From positions 3,692,406 to 3,756,405 of the forward strand of contig NZ_CP151800.1 of NCBI RefSeq assembly GCF_038449125.1: 64,000 nt of DNA, in the 5' to 3' direction. Shown in pieces: positions 41,770-53,130 of the stretch. Source of the stretch: Kosakonia sp. BYX6. Lineage in GTDB: Bacteria > Pseudomonadota > Gammaproteobacteria > Enterobacterales > Enterobacteriaceae. The notes under the pieces are model-generated. The model ran no database searches. It saw only the letters and a list, made by a program, of their open reading frames with translations, and had not been told where the DNA came from. Numbering within the stretch: position 1 is the stretch's first letter; the number at the start of each line of letters is the position of its first letter. The position numbers and the translations under genes are program-made.

Positions 41770-43110
41770 TTAACGCACCATGCACGGACGTTTGTTATCG
41801 AACGTCCAGTCCGGGATCAGATACTGCATCCCCATCGCATCATCACGCGCGCCAAGGCCGTGTTGCTGATACAGCGCGTTGGCTTTCATCACCTGATCCA
41901 TATCCAGCTCCACGCCGAGACCCGGTGTGGTCGGTACCTGTACCATGCCGCCCTTGATTTCGAACGGCTGTTTCGTCAGGCGCTGGTTGCCTTCCTGCCA
42001 GATCCAGTGGGTGTCGATGGCGGTAACGTTACCCGGCGCGGCGGCAGCCACGTGGGTGAACATCGCCAGTGAAATGTCGAAGTGGTTGTTGGAGTGCGAA
42101 CCCCAGGTCAGGCCGAATTCGTGGCACATCTGCGCCACGCGCACGGAACCCTGCATGGTCCAGAAGTGCGGGTCAGCCAGCGGAATATCCACCGACTGCA
42201 GCGACAGCGTGTGGCCCATCTGACGCCAGTCGGTGGCGATCATGTTGGTCGCCGTCGGCAGGCCGGTGGCGCGGCGGAATTCCGCCATCACTTCGCGCCC
42301 GGAGAAGCCCTGCTCGGCGCCGCACGGATCTTCCGCATACGCCAGCACGCCTTTCAGGTGTTTGCCGATTTTGATTGCTTCATCCAGCGACCAGGCACCG
42401 TTCGGATCCAGCGTCACGCGCGCCTGCGGGAAGCGTTTTGCCAGCGCGGAAATCGCTTCGGCTTCTTCCATTCCGGCCAGCACGCCGCCTTTCAGTTTGA
42501 AATCGTTGAAACCGTATTTTTCATAGGCCGCTTCCGCCAGACGCACCACGCGATCCGGGGTCATCGCCTCTTCATGACGTACGCGATACCAGTCGCATTT
42601 ATCATCCGGCTGGCTCTGGTACGGCAGCGGCGTTTTTTTGGCGTCGCCCACGAAGAACAGGTAGCCGAGCATTTCCACTTCGCTGCGCTGCTGGCCTTCG
42701 CCGAGCAGGGACGCCACGTTCACGCCGAGGTGCTGACCCAACAAATCAAGCATCGCCGCTTCAATCCCGGTCACCACATGAATGGTGGTGCGCAGGTCGA
42801 AGGTTTGCAGGCCGCGGCCACCGGCATCGCGATCCGCGAAAGTGTTACGCACGGTGTTAAGCACGTTTTTGTACTCGCCGAGCGTTTTGCCCACCACCAG
42901 CGGGATGGCGTCTTCCAGGGTTTTACGGATTTTCTCGCCGCCGGGGATTTCACCGACGCCGGTGTGACCGGCGTTATCTTTGATCACCACGATGTTACGG
43001 GTGAAGAACGGCGCGTGTGCGCCGCTCAGGTTCATCAACATGCTGTCGTGACCGGCCACCGGGATGATCTGCATGGCGGAAACAACGGGCGTAGAGGTAT
43101 ATGTGCTCAT
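41770..43110 (-). CDS. gudD: D-glucarate dehydratase GudD
   Basis: 446-residue enolase-superfamily dehydratase converting D-glucarate to 5-keto-4-deoxy-D-glucarate. Active-site pieces: the Lys of [10 protein letters not shown] (KxK), metal ligands in [28 protein letters not shown] and ATNMIATDW, and the His/Asp region [10 protein letters not shown]. The start at 43110 matches E. coli; the frame is open to 43134. Its upstream neighbour gudX is 20 bp away. Confidence 0.97.
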   Translation of the reverse strand: MSTYTSTPVVSAMQIIPVAGHDSMLMNLSGAHAPFFTRNIVVIKDNAGHTGVGEIPGGEKIRKTLEDAIPLVVGKTLGEYKNVLNTVRNTFADRDAGGRGLQTFDLRTTIHVVTGIEAAMLDLLGQHLGVNVASLLGEGQQRSEVEMLGYLFFVGDAKKTPLPYQSQPDDKCDWYRVRHEEAMTPDRVVRLAEAAYEKYGFNDFKLKGGVLAGMEEAEAISALAKRFPQARVTLDPNGAWSLDEAIKIGKHLKGVLAYAEDPCGAEQGFSGREVMAEFRRATGLPTATNMIATDWRQMGHTLSLQSVDIPLADPHFWTMQGSVRVAQMCHEFGLTWGSHSNNHFDISLAMFTHVAAAAPGNVTAIDTHWIWQEGNQRLTKQPFEIKGGMVQVPTTPGLGVELDMDQVMKANALYQQHGLGARDDAMGMQYLIPDWTFDNKRPCMVR

Positions 43111-43130
43111 TTCGTTATCCTTTTGGTCTA

Positions 43131-44474
43131 TCAATGACGTCCAAAAACGGGGCGTTTTTTGTCAAACGTCCAGCCTGGGATGAGGTATTGCATCGGGCCT
43201 GCGTCATTGCGCGCGCCGCCAGGCAGTTTTTTATATGCTGCGTGCGCTTTCTCAATTTGGTTCCAGTCGATCTCAACGCCCAGGCCTGGCGCGTCCGGTA
43301 CGGCGATTTTGCCCTGCTTGATCTCCAGCGGCTGTTTGGTCAGGCGCGCGTCGCCTTCCTGCCAGATCCAGTGGGTGTCGATGGCGGTCGGCGTGCCCGG
43401 CGCGGCCGCGCCAACGTGGGTGAACATCGCCAGTGAAATGTCGAAGTGGTTATTGGAGTGGCAACCCCAGGTTAAGCCCCAGTCGTCGCACAATTGCGCG
43501 ACGCGCACCGCGCCGGAAAGCGTCCAGAAGTGCGGGTCCGCCAGCGGAATATCGACCGCGTTGAGCATCACCGCGTGGCCCATTTCGCGCCAGTTGGTGG
43601 CAATCATATTGGTGGCGACCGGCAAACCGGTGGCGCGGCGGAACTCCGCCATCACTTCACGCCCGGAGAAGCCCTGCTCCGCCCCGCACGGATCTTCTGC
43701 GTAGGTCAGCACATCATTCAGCCCTTTACACAGGCTGATGGCTTCGTCGAGCAACCAGGCGCCGTTCGGATCGACGGTGATACGCGCATCCGGGAAGCGT
43801 TTTTTCAGGGCGCGAACGGTGTCAATCTCTTGCTCGCCCGGCAAAACGCCGCCTTTCAGTTTGAAATCTTTAAAGCCGTAGCGATCCTGCGAAGCTTCCG
43901 CTAAGCGCACCACCGCTTCGCTGTTCATCGCTTCCTGATGACGCAACTGATACCACTCATGGCTGCCCGGCGTGGCATCGAGATACGGCAAGTCGGTTTT
44001 AGTGCGATCACCGACATAGAACAGATACCCGAGCACGGTGACCGCGTCGCGCTGTTTGCCGGGGCCAAGCAGTTCACACACCGGCACATTCAACGCCTTG
44101 CCTAACAAATCGAGCAGCGCGGCTTCCAACGCCGCCACGGCGTTCACGCGCAGTTCGAAAGTCCAGGCGCCTTTCCCGAAGGTGTCGAAATCCGCCACCT
44201 GGTTGCCTTTGTGCACGCGCTGCACCACTTTATTAAGCCGCGCCACTTCCTGGCCCACCACCATCGGCGTGGCATCGACCAGGGTTTTATAGATGACCTC
44301 GCCGCCCGGCGCTTCGCCAACGCCGGTGTTCCCGGCGTTGTCTGTGAGCACCACAATGTTGCGAGTAAAGTAAGCGTTATGCGCGCCGCCGATGTTCATC
44401 AACATGCTGTCATGTCCGGCAACCGGAATGACTTTCATATCCGTGATAATCGGGCTTGCTTGTGTGTTCATCAT
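43131..44474 (-). CDS. gudX: Glucarate dehydratase-related protein GudX
   Basis: 447-residue paralogue of GudD with the same catalytic pieces ([52 protein letters not shown]). E. coli GudX has weak glucarate dehydratase activity and is reported to associate with GudD. The start codon overlaps the gudP stop (TAATG), with a second ATG three bases later. It is very close to E. coli GudX, so it is an old, maintained paralogue, not a new duplication. Confidence 0.95.
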   Translation of the reverse strand: MMNTQASPIITDMKVIPVAGHDSMLMNIGGAHNAYFTRNIVVLTDNAGNTGVGEAPGGEVIYKTLVDATPMVVGQEVARLNKVVQRVHKGNQVADFDTFGKGAWTFELRVNAVAALEAALLDLLGKALNVPVCELLGPGKQRDAVTVLGYLFYVGDRTKTDLPYLDATPGSHEWYQLRHQEAMNSEAVVRLAEASQDRYGFKDFKLKGGVLPGEQEIDTVRALKKRFPDARITVDPNGAWLLDEAISLCKGLNDVLTYAEDPCGAEQGFSGREVMAEFRRATGLPVATNMIATNWREMGHAVMLNAVDIPLADPHFWTLSGAVRVAQLCDDWGLTWGCHSNNHFDISLAMFTHVGAAAPGTPTAIDTHWIWQEGDARLTKQPLEIKQGKIAVPDAPGLGVEIDWNQIEKAHAAYKKLPGGARNDAGPMQYLIPGWTFDKKRPVFGRH

Positions 44475-45826
44475 TAACGTCCTGTCACAGGTTTCAATAC
44501 GATACGGGTGATATTCCCCACCAGCACCAGGTAGCTGAGAACCGCCACCAGCGCATGGATACCGACATAAATCAGCGCGCCGTTAAACGAACCTGTAGTA
44601 CCAACGATGTAACCGATCGCAATCGGCGTGACGATGCCGGAGATGTTGCCGAACATGTTGAACAGGCCGCCGCTCAGGCCGCTGATCTCTTTCGGCGCGG
44701 TATCCGCCATAACGGCCCAACCCAGCGCGCCAATGCCTTTACCGAAGAAGGCCAGCGCCATGAAAGCGATGATCAGCGTTTCTGAATCGGTGTAGTTACA
44801 GAACACCATGCTCATGGAGAGCAGCATGCCCAGCACAATCGGCGTTTTACGTGCGACGTTCAGGGAACCGTAGCGGCGCATTAACCAGTCGGAAATGATC
44901 CCGCCGAGCACACCGCCAACAAATCCGCAGATCGCCGGAATGGACGCGACAAAGCCCGCTTTCAGAATCGACATGCCGCGCGCCTGCACCAGATAAACCG
45001 GGAACCAGGTGATGAAGAAGTAGGTCAGCGCGTTAATGCAGTATTGGCCCAGGTATACGCCAATCATCATGCGCGAACCGAGCAACTGTTTGATTTGGCC
45101 CCATTTCTCGGAGAACGGCACATTCTGTTTGCTGCTCTTCTGATCCATATTGATCAGCGCGCCGCCTTCAGCGATGTACTCCAGCTCTTTTTTGTTCACG
45201 CCCGGATGTTGGTTCGGCTCGTGGATCATTTTCTGCCACAGGAAGCTGATAAAAATCCCCAGACCGCCCATGAAGAAGAAGACGTGCGACCAGCCCACTT
45301 CGTGGGTCAGCCAGCCCATGATCGGGGCGAAAATGACGGTGGCGAAGTATTGCGCGGAGTTGAAAATCGCCACCGCCGTGCCCCTTTCTTGCGCCGGGAA
45401 CCAGGCCGCGACGATACGGCTGTTACCAGGGAAGGAAGGTGATTCGGCCAGACCGACCATAAAGCGCAACGTGAAGAGCGCGACGATGATGCCAAAACCA
45501 CTGAAGATATCGACGAAGCCCTGCAACAGGGTAAACAGCGACCAGGTGAAGATGGACCAGAAGTAGACGCGTTTGGATCCGAAGCGGTCAAGCAACCAGC
45601 CGCCCGGAATCTGGCCGATGACATACGCCCAGGAAAACGCGGAGAAGACATAACCCATACCAACTGGGTCGAGGCCGATGGCTTTGGACATTTCTGAACC
45701 GGCAATCGACAGGGTGGCGCGGTCGCCGTAGTTGAAGGATGTGACGATAAACAGCATCACCACTATCCAGTAGCGGGCGTTCGTGCGCTTTTCAGCGCCG
45801 CTCGCCGCCTGGCTTAATGAACTCAT
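44474..45826 (-). CDS. gudP: D-glucarate transporter GudP (MFS)
   Basis: 450-residue major-facilitator permease of the anion:cation symporter family, about 12 membrane segments. It starts [20 protein letters not shown] as in E. coli; upstream open frame to 45880 is not conserved. Typical loop [15 protein letters not shown] between TM2 and TM3. First gene of gudP-gudX-gudD-garK. CdaR activation is expected from E. coli; I could not mark its site. Confidence 0.95.
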   Translation of the reverse strand: MSSLSQAASGAEKRTNARYWIVVMLFIVTSFNYGDRATLSIAGSEMSKAIGLDPVGMGYVFSAFSWAYVIGQIPGGWLLDRFGSKRVYFWSIFTWSLFTLLQGFVDIFSGFGIIVALFTLRFMVGLAESPSFPGNSRIVAAWFPAQERGTAVAIFNSAQYFATVIFAPIMGWLTHEVGWSHVFFFMGGLGIFISFLWQKMIHEPNQHPGVNKKELEYIAEGGALINMDQKSSKQNVPFSEKWGQIKQLLGSRMMIGVYLGQYCINALTYFFITWFPVYLVQARGMSILKAGFVASIPAICGFVGGVLGGIISDWLMRRYGSLNVARKTPIVLGMLLSMSMVFCNYTDSETLIIAFMALAFFGKGIGALGWAVMADTAPKEISGLSGGLFNMFGNISGIVTPIAIGYIVGTTGSFNGALIYVGIHALVAVLSYLVLVGNITRIVLKPVTGR

Positions 45827-46207
45827 GATTGTACTCCCGAAGCAAAATGTTCTTTTCGACATGCATCCTGTACGGCGCAACCTGTAGGGGAAGACAGGAT
45901 GATGCGGTTGTGTTTTTTTGCGGCTCCTGCGCGGTTTTTCGCCCGGCGGGCCACATTTTTTTAACTGGCGAGAAAAAGTATATGAAGCGCCCCTTTATCT
46001 CTCACCGTGCAGCAACACAACATTCATCGGACCCCGACCGCTGGTTTATTGCATTAGCCCAGGGCGATGGGGAGTACTTCACGAAAATGGAAACACAGCG
46101 GGGGTGTGCAGGGCTTAAAGAGAAGTGGCGTTAAATAATGTGAAATGCGTCGCTTGACGGCATCAAAAGGCGGGGTTTCCCCTCCCGGCGCGCGGGAGGG
46201 GAAACGC
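45827..46207. other. Intergenic region upstream of gudP
   Basis: About 380 bp. An inverted repeat CATCCTGT (45864-45871) / ACAGGATG (45894-45901) sits 40-75 bp upstream of the gudP start and could be an operator or leader hairpin. At the other end a strong hairpin (GTTTCCCCTCCCG with CGGGAGGGGAAAC, 46175-46205) follows the yqcA stop and probably ends that transcript. A 50-codon frame at 45982-46134 lacks support. Confidence 0.55.
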
Positions 46208-46657
46208 TTATTTCAGCAGGGTTGCCCAGTGTTCAACCCACGGATTGGCAACGCTTTCTGGCTCGGGGTCTTCGCTTGCGTCAATCAGCAGAACATCGCC
46301 GATGCGCTGTGCGCCTTGTTCTTGTAGCAGCGCGTCGAATTGTTTGCCGCCGCCGCAGAAATGGGTGTATGTGCTATCGCCCAGGGCGATCACGCCATAG
46401 CGTAAATCTGGCTGGTAACCGACGGTGTCACGCAGGTAGTGAAACAGCGGCACAATGCTGTCGGGCAAATCGCCCTGCCCGGTGGTGGAGGTGACCACCA
46501 GCGCGTAATTGCCTTTGTTGTTGTCCCAGTCTGCGGCTTCGGGATCTTCAAACACCGTGGCTTTGTGGCCTTGCGCGGTTAAAATTTCCTGCGCTTCTTC
46601 CGCCACCAGCAGCGAGTTGCCGTACAGGGTGCCTACAAAAATGCCGACGTTCGCCAT
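46208..46657 (-). CDS. yqcA: Flavodoxin YqcA
   Basis: 149-residue FMN-binding flavodoxin, an electron carrier of unclear partner. The FMN phosphate loop appears as [14 protein letters not shown] near residue 8, and [14 protein letters not shown] and [17 protein letters not shown] are the other FMN loops. The ATG at 46657 is 8 bases after AAGGAG and matches E. coli; GTG and ATG codons further upstream are too close to that site. It follows truC without a gap in the E. coli order. Confidence 0.93.
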   Translation of the reverse strand: MANVGIFVGTLYGNSLLVAEEAQEILTAQGHKATVFEDPEAADWDNNKGNYALVVTSTTGQGDLPDSIVPLFHYLRDTVGYQPDLRYGVIALGDSTYTHFCGGGKQFDALLQEQGAQRIGDVLLIDASEDPEPESVANPWVEHWATLLK

Positions 46658-46662
46658 GCTCA

Positions 46663-47457
46663 TCACTCCTTGCGTGAATCCAGATTGCCCTCATCCTGAG
46701 GGGTGAGGCTCACAAACTCAACCCTTTCATTCTCAGGGAGAAGCCCCCGCCAACTGAACTGCGAAAGCGCTCGCATCCAGACCGCATCCAGCCCGGCGCG
46801 TAAGGTTAACGCTTCACCGGTAAACGGGTGCGAGAGCGTTAACTGGCTGGCGTGCAGCATTAACCTGTTGCAGCCAAAATGCTCCGCCGCGCTGCGATTT
46901 TGCCGCAAATCGCCGTGCTTACTGTCGCCAATAATCGGGTGACGAAGATGAGAAAGATGGCGGCGCAACTGATGTTTGCGCCCGGTTTTCGGCTCCAGCT
47001 CGACCAGACCATAACGGGTAGTGGGAAATTTGCCGGTGGCGACGGGCATTTCGGTGGTCGCCAAACCGCGATAATGCGTGACGGCAGGCTGCGGGCCTTT
47101 ATCCGTGCGGGCGAATTTGTCGGCCACTTTGTCCAGCTCTTCCACCAGCGGATAGTCGAGCAGTGCTTCGTCCATTAACCAGCCACGCACCACGGCATGA
47201 TAACGTTTCTGGATTTGATGTTGTTCGAACTGCTGGGATAAACGGCGGCCGGCTTCGCTGGATAACCCCATCAGCAAAACGCCGGAAGTTGGCCTGTCGA
47301 GGCGATGGGCGGTAAAAACGTGCTGGCCGATTTGGTCGCGCACGGTTTGCATTACCACCACTTTTTCATCGCGATCCAGCCAGCTGCGGTGCACCAGCCA
47401 GCCGGACGGTTTGTTGACGGCCACCAGCCATTCGTCCTGATAGATTATCTCCAGCAT
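46663..47457 (-). CDS. truC: tRNA pseudouridine(65) synthase TruC
   Basis: 264-residue RluA-family pseudouridine synthase for U65 of certain tRNAs. Catalytic Asp54 is in [13 protein letters not shown]. Conserved [20 protein letters not shown] and [11 protein letters not shown] follow. Its ATG overlaps the yqcC stop by 4 bp (ATGA). Confidence 0.95.
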   Translation of the reverse strand: MLEIIYQDEWLVAVNKPSGWLVHRSWLDRDEKVVVMQTVRDQIGQHVFTAHRLDRPTSGVLLMGLSSEAGRRLSQQFEQHQIQKRYHAVVRGWLMDEALLDYPLVEELDKVADKFARTDKGPQPAVTHYRGLATTEMPVATGKFPTTRYGLVELEPKTGRKHQLRRHLSHLRHPIIGDSKHGDLRQNRSAAEHFGCNRLMLHASQLTLSHPFTGEALTLRAGLDAVWMRALSQFSWRGLLPENERVEFVSLTPQDEGNLDSRKE

Positions 47458-47786
47458 CAGTTGCTTTCGCCGATAAACAGCGCGTCCAACTGCTGTAAAT
47501 AGACCAGCATCGCGTCGCGGGAAGGGTGTGTCGCATCGAGGGCGATTTCATAATAGGGGGCGACGGCAAACGCCTGCGGCAACGCCTGTTTGCTGTCCAG
47601 CAAGGCATGCATACGCGGGATCAATACCCATTGCAGCCACTCGAACGGCTCAAGGGTATCCATACAAAAAGGTTGCGTGCTTTCAAACGCACTCGGCGCT
47701 GGCGAGGTGGTTTGCCAGAGATTGTGCTCGCGCAGTTGCGCTTCGAGGAGATGAAGTTGCTGGCGCACGCGTTGGTGTTGAGTCAT
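47457..47786 (-). CDS. yqcC: YqcC-family protein
   Basis: 109-residue small soluble protein, the same length as E. coli YqcC. It is mostly helical by composition, with the conserved core DTLEPFEWLQWVLIPRMHAL. No function is established. First gene of yqcC-truC-yqcA; overlap with truC suggests co-translation. Confidence 0.9.
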   Translation of the reverse strand: MTQHQRVRQQLHLLEAQLREHNLWQTTSPAPSAFESTQPFCMDTLEPFEWLQWVLIPRMHALLDSKQALPQAFAVAPYYEIALDATHPSRDAMLVYLQQLDALFIGESN

Positions 47787-47841
47787 AAAAACCCCCGTTT
47801 AAAACAGACTGGCGCGCAGCATAGCAAAGAGCGGAACAAAT

Positions 47842-48207
47842 AAAAAAAGGGAGCACTGTAAAAACAGTGCTCCCGGTTCGTTTCGTAGCCATCCAGCTAC
47901 TCATTGTGCTCCCTGCTCATCCGTGAAAACTTTTCCTACGGTCTCCTGACCTGTTCATCCTTAAACAGCGCGTCATGCTCACACCACCCCGATGTGACTT
48001 GGCCTCGTCCTTAAAGCGTGTCCTGGATCATCCTAATCTACCGAACGTCCCGACCGGCTCTCATTCTCCGTCCTGGAGGTGTCCTTTATCGCATTCCTGC
48101 GATGTTCCTTATACTTCGTCCTGAAGTCTGTCCGTGAAGCACCATCCCGGTGTGTCCAGAAACAACATCTTCCTAATGTACGTTTCTTCGTCAGACTCCG
48201 TGTCGAC
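47842..48207 (-). ncRNA. csrB: CsrB regulatory RNA
   Basis: About 366-nt sRNA that sequesters CsrA. On the minus strand it starts GTCGACACGGAGTC, close to the E. coli 5' end, and ends in a GGGAGCACTG-TTTTTA-CAGTGCTCCC terminator hairpin with a T-run. I count 22 GGA trinucleotides, many in AGGA or GGGA hairpin loops, which are CsrA sites. It lies between yqcC and syd as in E. coli. Confidence 0.96.
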
Positions 48208-48382
48208 AAGAGATAGGATTACGTATTCCGCCTCGTCTTACAAGGAGACTTAACGCAAATAAGCCGCATAAAGGCGCTATAAAATGAAGGGATTAATCAA
48301 TTAACGTTATGATTTATAACCAATTAAATTGAGATGGCACAGTAATCGCATGGGAAACGTACGGGCGATCTCCTACAGGCTT

Positions 48383-48400
48383 TGTAAGAGATCTCTCACA
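48383..48400 (-). promoter_or_regulatory. UvrY-binding inverted repeat upstream of csrB
   Basis: On the minus strand TGTGAGAGATCTCTTACA, one base from the GacA/UvrY box TGTAAG-N6-CTTACA. It lies about 176-193 bp upstream of the csrB start, the distance range known for UvrY at E. coli csrB. Confidence 0.85.
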
Positions 48401-48418
48401 GGGGAGTAGTATAGTGGA

Positions 48419-48964
48419 TTACACAACGGGTTCGAGCTGACGGAGAAAGTCCGCGAGATTTGGTGCTAAAACGGTGCGCTGGCGCGTTCCCAGCGTCTCT
48501 TTGATCACTTCACCACTGAGGTTGCACAGCGAAATCACATCCAGTTCGCTATCCAAAGTGGCAATAAAAAGTGTAGGCGATAACTTCAGTCTTTTCTGCG
48601 TGACCAGGTGACCAATCAGATTTTCCTGTACGCGCAGGAAATCCTCTTCACTCCAGGTTTGCAGCAGCGTCAGGGTCAATGTCCCCAACCGCGCGGGCAT
48701 ATCACCGGCAAACTGTGTGGTATAAAACGCATGAAGCGGCGTTTGTACCACAATTTCCATCGCCTGTTCAATCGGGTTTACATTCTGTACAGCAGTGAAC
48801 GGTTTTGGCTGCCAGATAACGTATTCATCCGTGGAAGAAATAATGCACGGCGAGGGAATACCGTAAAGCGCCTCACTTTGCGGCCAACTGCCGCGCGCGG
48901 TATGCCAGGCATCGCAATAACGTTCAGTAAAGGCTTTCAGCGCCAGGGCCGTCTCATTTTCCAC
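48419..48964 (-). CDS. syd: SecY-interacting protein Syd
   Basis: 181-residue cytosolic protein that binds SecY at the inner membrane in E. coli and may check translocon assembly. Conserved: YCDAWH near residue 17, [16 protein letters not shown], and [21 protein letters not shown]. The start is a GTG at 48964; no in-frame ATG fits. Same length as E. coli. Confidence 0.93.
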   Translation of the reverse strand: MENETALALKAFTERYCDAWHTARGSWPQSEALYGIPSPCIISSTDEYVIWQPKPFTAVQNVNPIEQAMEIVVQTPLHAFYTTQFAGDMPARLGTLTLTLLQTWSEEDFLRVQENLIGHLVTQKRLKLSPTLFIATLDSELDVISLCNLSGEVIKETLGTRQRTVLAPNLADFLRQLEPVV

Positions 48965-49032
48965 CGATTTCTCTCTTCACATAAGCCAGGATAAACTTGC
49001 CGGACAGTTTACCTGCAAAATGGCGATGAAAC

Positions 49033-49878
49033 ATGTCTTCTTATGATAACCACCAGGCGCTCTCCGGCCTGACACTTGGCAAAACCACCGATTACCGCGA
49101 CACCTACGACGCCAGCCTGTTGCAGGGGGTTCCACGCTCTCTGAACCGCGATCCGCTTGGCTTGCACGCAGATAACCTGCCTTTTGTCGGTTCGGATATC
49201 TGGACGCTGTATGAACTTTCCTGGCTGAATGCCAAAGGCTTGCCCCAAGTGGCGGTTGGCCAGGTCGAACTGGATCACGCCAGCCTGAACCTGGTGGAAT
49301 CGAAAAGCTTTAAGCTCTATCTCAACAGTTTTAACCAGACGCGTTTCGCCAGTTGGGATGATGTGCGTGAAACCTTGCAGCGCGATCTCAGCGCCTGCGC
49401 GCAAGGCCCAGTGAGCGTCGTGCTGTTTCGCATTAATGAACTGGAAGGCCAGCCGATTGCCCATTTCCACGGCATCTGCATTGATGATCAGGATATCGAC
49501 ATCGATAACTATGAATTCGACGCCGCGCTGCTCACCGATGCCGCCCACGGAAAGGTGGTTGAAGAGACGCTGGTCAGCCATTTGTTGAAATCAAACTGTC
49601 TAATCACCCACCAGCCGGATTGGGGCTCCGTACAGATTCACTATCGCGGCCCGCAAATCGACCGCGAAAAACTGCTGCGTTATCTGGTGTCGTTCCGCCA
49701 TCACAATGAGTTTCACGAGCAGTGTGTCGAGCGCATCTTTACGGATATCCAGCGTTTTTGCCAACCGGAAACGCTGAGCGTTTACGCGCGCTATACGCGT
49801 CGCGGCGGGCTGGATATTAACCCGTGGCGAACCAATACAGATTTCGTTCCGGCCACCGGGCGGCTGGTGCGCCAGTAA
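49033..49878 (+). CDS. queF: NADPH-dependent preQ0 reductase QueF
   Basis: 281-residue nitrile reductase, turning preQ0 into preQ1 for queuosine. The catalytic Cys189 is in [15 protein letters not shown], with the downstream Asp, and the QueF motif is [17 protein letters not shown]. The bimodular T-fold form typical of gammaproteobacteria. queD and queE lie elsewhere in the window. Confidence 0.97.
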   Translation: MSSYDNHQALSGLTLGKTTDYRDTYDASLLQGVPRSLNRDPLGLHADNLPFVGSDIWTLYELSWLNAKGLPQVAVGQVELDHASLNLVESKSFKLYLNSFNQTRFASWDDVRETLQRDLSACAQGPVSVVLFRINELEGQPIAHFHGICIDDQDIDIDNYEFDAALLTDAAHGKVVEETLVSHLLKSNCLITHQPDWGSVQIHYRGPQIDREKLLRYLVSFRHHNEFHEQCVERIFTDIQRFCQPETLSVYARYTRRGGLDINPWRTNTDFVPATGRLVRQ

Positions 49879-49968
49879 AACATTCTTGCGGCAGGTTGTT
49901 AAACGTCATAAGCCAGGGCTATTGTAATCAGCAGGGAAGATAAAATTTTCGTCCCGTAAGGAGTTCAC

Positions 49969-51333
49969 TTGATTACACATATTAGCCCGCTTGGCTCAAT
50001 GGATATGTTGTCGCAGCTGGAAGTCGATATGCTAAAACGCACGGCCAGCAGCGATTTGTATCAACTGTTTCGTAACTGCTCGCTCGCTGTATTGAACTCA
50101 GGGAGCCAGACCGACAGCAGCAAAGAGCTGCTCTCCCGTAACGAAAGTTTTGACATTAACGTGTTGCGCCGTGAACGCGGCGTAAAACTGGAATTGATCA
50201 ACCCACCGGAAGAAGCCTTTGTCGACGGGCGCATTATCCGCTCGTTGCAGGCCAACTTGTTTGCCGTCCTGCGCGATATTCTCTTCGTGAATGGGCAGAT
50301 TCATAACGCCGGGCGTTTCCAGCACCTCGATCTGGAAAGCTCCATCCACATTACCAACCTGGTCTTTTCTATTCTGCGTAACGCCCGCGCGCTGCACGTT
50401 GGTGAAGCGCCGAGCATGGTCGTCTGTTGGGGTGGTCACTCCATTAACGAGACAGAATACCTGTACGCGCGCCGTGTCGGCACCCAGCTTGGTTTACGCG
50501 AACTGAACATCTGCACCGGCTGCGGGCCAGGCGCGATGGAAGCGCCGATGAAAGGTGCGGCGGTAGGCCATGCACAACAGCGCTATAAAGAAGGACGCTT
50601 TATCGGTATGACCGAACCGTCGATCATCGCGGCCGAACCGCCAAACCCACTGGTCAACGAATTGATCATCATGCCGGATATCGAAAAACGCCTCGAAGCG
50701 TTCGTGCGTATCGCGCACGGTATCATTATCTTCCCAGGCGGCGTAGGCACGGCGGAAGAGTTGCTTTATTTGCTGGGGATCCTGATGAACCCGGCGAACA
50801 AAAATCAGGTGCTACCGCTGATTTTGACCGGGCCAAAAGAGAGTGCGGACTATTTCCGTGTGCTGGATGAGTTTATCGTCAACACGCTGGGCGAAGCCGC
50901 GCGCCGCCATTACACCATCATTATTAATGATGCCGCCGAAGTGGCCCGCCAGATGAAAAAGGCGATGCCGCAGGTGAAAGAGAATCGCCGGGAAACCGGG
51001 GATGCCTACAGCTTCAACTGGTCGATTCGCATTGCGCCGGATCTGCAAGTGCCGTTCGAACCGACCCATGAAAATATGGCGAATCTGAAACTTTACCCGG
51101 ATCAGCCGGTGGAAGTGCTGGCGGCGGATCTGCGTCGGGCATTCTCGGGCATTGTGGCGGGTAATGTGAAAGAGCACGGCATTCGTGCGATTGAAACGTT
51201 TGGCCCGTATAAAATTCATGGCGATAGCAACATGATGCGCCGGATGGACGATCTGCTACAGGGCTTTGTCGCCCAGCACCGCATGAAACTCCCAGGCTCG
51301 GCTTATATTCCCTGCTACGAAATCTGCGCCTGA
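49969..51333 (+). CDS. ppnN: Nucleotide 5'-monophosphate nucleosidase PpnN
   Basis: 454-residue enzyme cleaving purine and pyrimidine NMPs to base and ribose 5-phosphate; in E. coli it is activated by (p)ppGpp. LOG-family active site [15 protein letters not shown] with upstream [17 protein letters not shown]. The start is TTG at 49969 behind TAAGGAG, matching E. coli ([20 protein letters not shown]). The stringent-response enzyme RelA is encoded in the same block. Confidence 0.96.
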   Translation: MITHISPLGSMDMLSQLEVDMLKRTASSDLYQLFRNCSLAVLNSGSQTDSSKELLSRNESFDINVLRRERGVKLELINPPEEAFVDGRIIRSLQANLFAVLRDILFVNGQIHNAGRFQHLDLESSIHITNLVFSILRNARALHVGEAPSMVVCWGGHSINETEYLYARRVGTQLGLRELNICTGCGPGAMEAPMKGAAVGHAQQRYKEGRFIGMTEPSIIAAEPPNPLVNELIIMPDIEKRLEAFVRIAHGIIIFPGGVGTAEELLYLLGILMNPANKNQVLPLILTGPKESADYFRVLDEFIVNTLGEAARRHYTIIINDAAEVARQMKKAMPQVKENRRETGDAYSFNWSIRIAPDLQVPFEPTHENMANLKLYPDQPVEVLAADLRRAFSGIVAGNVKEHGIRAIETFGPYKIHGDSNMMRRMDDLLQGFVAQHRMKLPGSAYIPCYEICA

Positions 51334-51340
51334 CACCAAA

Positions 51341-51370
51341 AGGGCAGCTAATAAGCTGCCCTTATATTTC
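51341..51370 (+). terminator. Terminator of ppnN
   Basis: AGGGCAGCT-AATA-AGCTGCCCT hairpin followed by TATATTTCC; the T-run is weak. Confidence 0.65.
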
Positions 51371-51783
51371 CTTCTTTTCCCACCGTTTCCCGCTCTCCGC
51401 TCGCAAGGCATTCATCCATTTCAATTGGTTTAAAATTCGATAAATCACTGCCAATCAGATGATTTACAGTGGTTTTATCGTCTTTCATGGGCACTGATTT
51501 GATCGCTAATCTGGCGAGTGATAGCCTTCGCGCCCATAAATCTCACCTGATGATCGTTAAGTAGATAGATGGTCTAAATATATCCATATAAAAAGTGGAT
51601 TATTGCAATTGAGATCCCGATCACTGATGAAGTCATAACATAAATGTATCTTTCCGCCGCAAATAATTACGGGAAGAAATCATAAAAAAGCCGTAATTGA
51701 CCAGATTTAATATTACCGCTGGCGTCACAGGCAATGTATTCGCCCAAAATGGCAGCATTTTGCTTTTCCCAGGAGATTTATCA
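51371..51783. other. sdaC leader and promoter region
   Basis: About 410 bp, AT-rich, between the ppnN terminator and sdaC. A CRP-type site is at 51610-51625. The frame upstream of the sdaC start is open but not conserved. No small gene is supported. Confidence 0.5.
51610..51625 (+). promoter_or_regulatory. Candidate CRP site upstream of sdaC
   Basis: TGAGA-TCCCGA-TCACT, two positions off the CRP consensus, about 160 bp before sdaC. CRP activation of sdaCB is known in E. coli. Confidence 0.45.
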
Positions 51784-53073
51784 ATGGAAACGACTCAAAC
51801 CAGTACTCTGGCTTCAACCGAAACGCAGAGTTCATGGCGTAAAACCGACACCATGTGGATGTTGGGCCTTTACGGTACTGCAATCGGCGCTGGCGTACTG
51901 TTCCTGCCAATTAACGCTGGCGTTGGCGGCTTGATCCCGCTGATTATCATGGCGATTATCGCCTTCCCGATGACCTACTTCGCGCACCGCGGCCTGACCC
52001 GCTTTGTTCTCTCCGGTAAAAATCCGGGCGAAGACATCACCGAAGTCGTTGAAGAACACTTTGGTATCGGTGCCGGTAAACTGATTACCCTGCTCTACTT
52101 CTTCGCGATCTACCCGATCCTGCTGGTCTACAGCGTAGCGATCACCAATACCGTCGACAGCTTTATGACCCACCAGCTGGGCATGACGCCGCCGCCGCGC
52201 GCGATTCTGTCGCTGATTCTGATCGTCGGCATGATGACCATTGTGCGCTTTGGCGAGCAGATGATTGTGAAAGCGATGAGCATCCTGGTGTTCCCGTTTG
52301 TTATCGCGTTGATGCTGCTGGCGGTTTACCTGATCCCGCAGTGGAACGGTGCCGTGCTGGAAACGCTGTCTCTGGATAGCGCCTCCGCAACCGGCAATGG
52401 CCTGTGGATGACCCTGTGGCTGGCGATTCCCGTGATGGTTTTCTCCTTTAACCACTCGCCGATCATCTCCTCTTTTGCCGTGGCGAAACGCGAAGAGTAC
52501 GGCGATAAAGCGGAACGTAAATGCTCACGCATTCTGGCTTTCGCGCACATCATGATGGTGCTGACCGTAATGTTCTTCGTCTTCAGCTGCGTGCTGAGCC
52601 TCGCGCCTGCCGATCTGGCTTCTGCGAAAGAGCAGAACATTTCGATTCTCTCTTACCTGGCGAACCACTTTAATGCCCCGGTTATCGCCTGGATGGCACC
52701 GATCATTGCCATGATTGCCATCACCAAATCCTTCCTCGGCCACTATTTAGGTGCGCGTGAAGGTTTTAACGGCATGGTGATTAAGTCTCTGCGCGGCAAA
52801 GGCAAAACCATCGAAATCAACAAGCTGAACCGCATTACTGCGCTGTTTATGCTGCTGACCACCTGGGCCGTTGCCACACTGAACCCGAGCATCCTTGGGA
52901 TGATTGAAACGCTGGGTGGCCCGATTATCGCCATGATCCTGTTCCTGATGCCGATGTACGCCATCGCCAAAGTACCGGCAATGCGCAAATACAGCGGCCA
53001 TATCAGCAACATCTTCGTTGTTATCATGGGCCTTATCGCCATCTCTGCGATCTTCTTCTCCCTGTTCAGCTAA
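51784..53073 (+). CDS. sdaC: Serine transporter SdaC
   Basis: 429-residue serine/H+ symporter of the hydroxy/aromatic amino-acid permease family, 11 predicted membrane segments, first at about residues 24-45 ([20 protein letters not shown]). Length and ends equal E. coli SdaC ([11 protein letters not shown].., FFSLFS). The start at 51784 has CAGGAGA before it; an open extension to 51697 is not conserved. sdaB follows after a strong hairpin. Confidence 0.96.
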   Translation: METTQTSTLASTETQSSWRKTDTMWMLGLYGTAIGAGVLFLPINAGVGGLIPLIIMAIIAFPMTYFAHRGLTRFVLSGKNPGEDITEVVEEHFGIGAGKLITLLYFFAIYPILLVYSVAITNTVDSFMTHQLGMTPPPRAILSLILIVGMMTIVRFGEQMIVKAMSILVFPFVIALMLLAVYLIPQWNGAVLETLSLDSASATGNGLWMTLWLAIPVMVFSFNHSPIISSFAVAKREEYGDKAERKCSRILAFAHIMMVLTVMFFVFSCVLSLAPADLASAKEQNISILSYLANHFNAPVIAWMAPIIAMIAITKSFLGHYLGAREGFNGMVIKSLRGKGKTIEINKLNRITALFMLLTTWAVATLNPSILGMIETLGGPIIAMILFLMPMYAIAKVPAMRKYSGHISNIFVVIMGLIAISAIFFSLFS

Positions 53074-53079
53074 TCTCTG

Positions 53080-53104
53080 CGCGCCGCCCGCTCCGGGCGG
53101 CGCG
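53080..53104 (+). terminator. Hairpin between sdaC and sdaB (no T-run)
   Basis: Perfect 11-bp stem, CGCGCCGCCCG and CGGGCGGCGCG with a CTC loop. No T-run follows, so it is more likely an mRNA-stability or attenuating element inside the operon than a full terminator. Confidence 0.6.
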
Positions 53105-53130
53105 ACCCTCTTTGCAATGGATAATGCGTC

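Noticed and set aside
40675-42072. Long plus-strand open frame (465 codons) opposite garK and gudD
   Set aside because: It is antisense to two well-conserved enzymes, spans the gap between them, and reads as a high-GC shadow frame with no recognisable protein.
45982-46134. 50-codon frame upstream of gudP on the opposite strand
   Set aside because: Weak ribosome-binding site and no similarity I recognise; the region is better explained as regulatory.
48208-48418. Small gene between csrB and syd
   Set aside because: No open frame with a ribosome-binding site; the stretch is explained by the csrB promoter and UvrY site.
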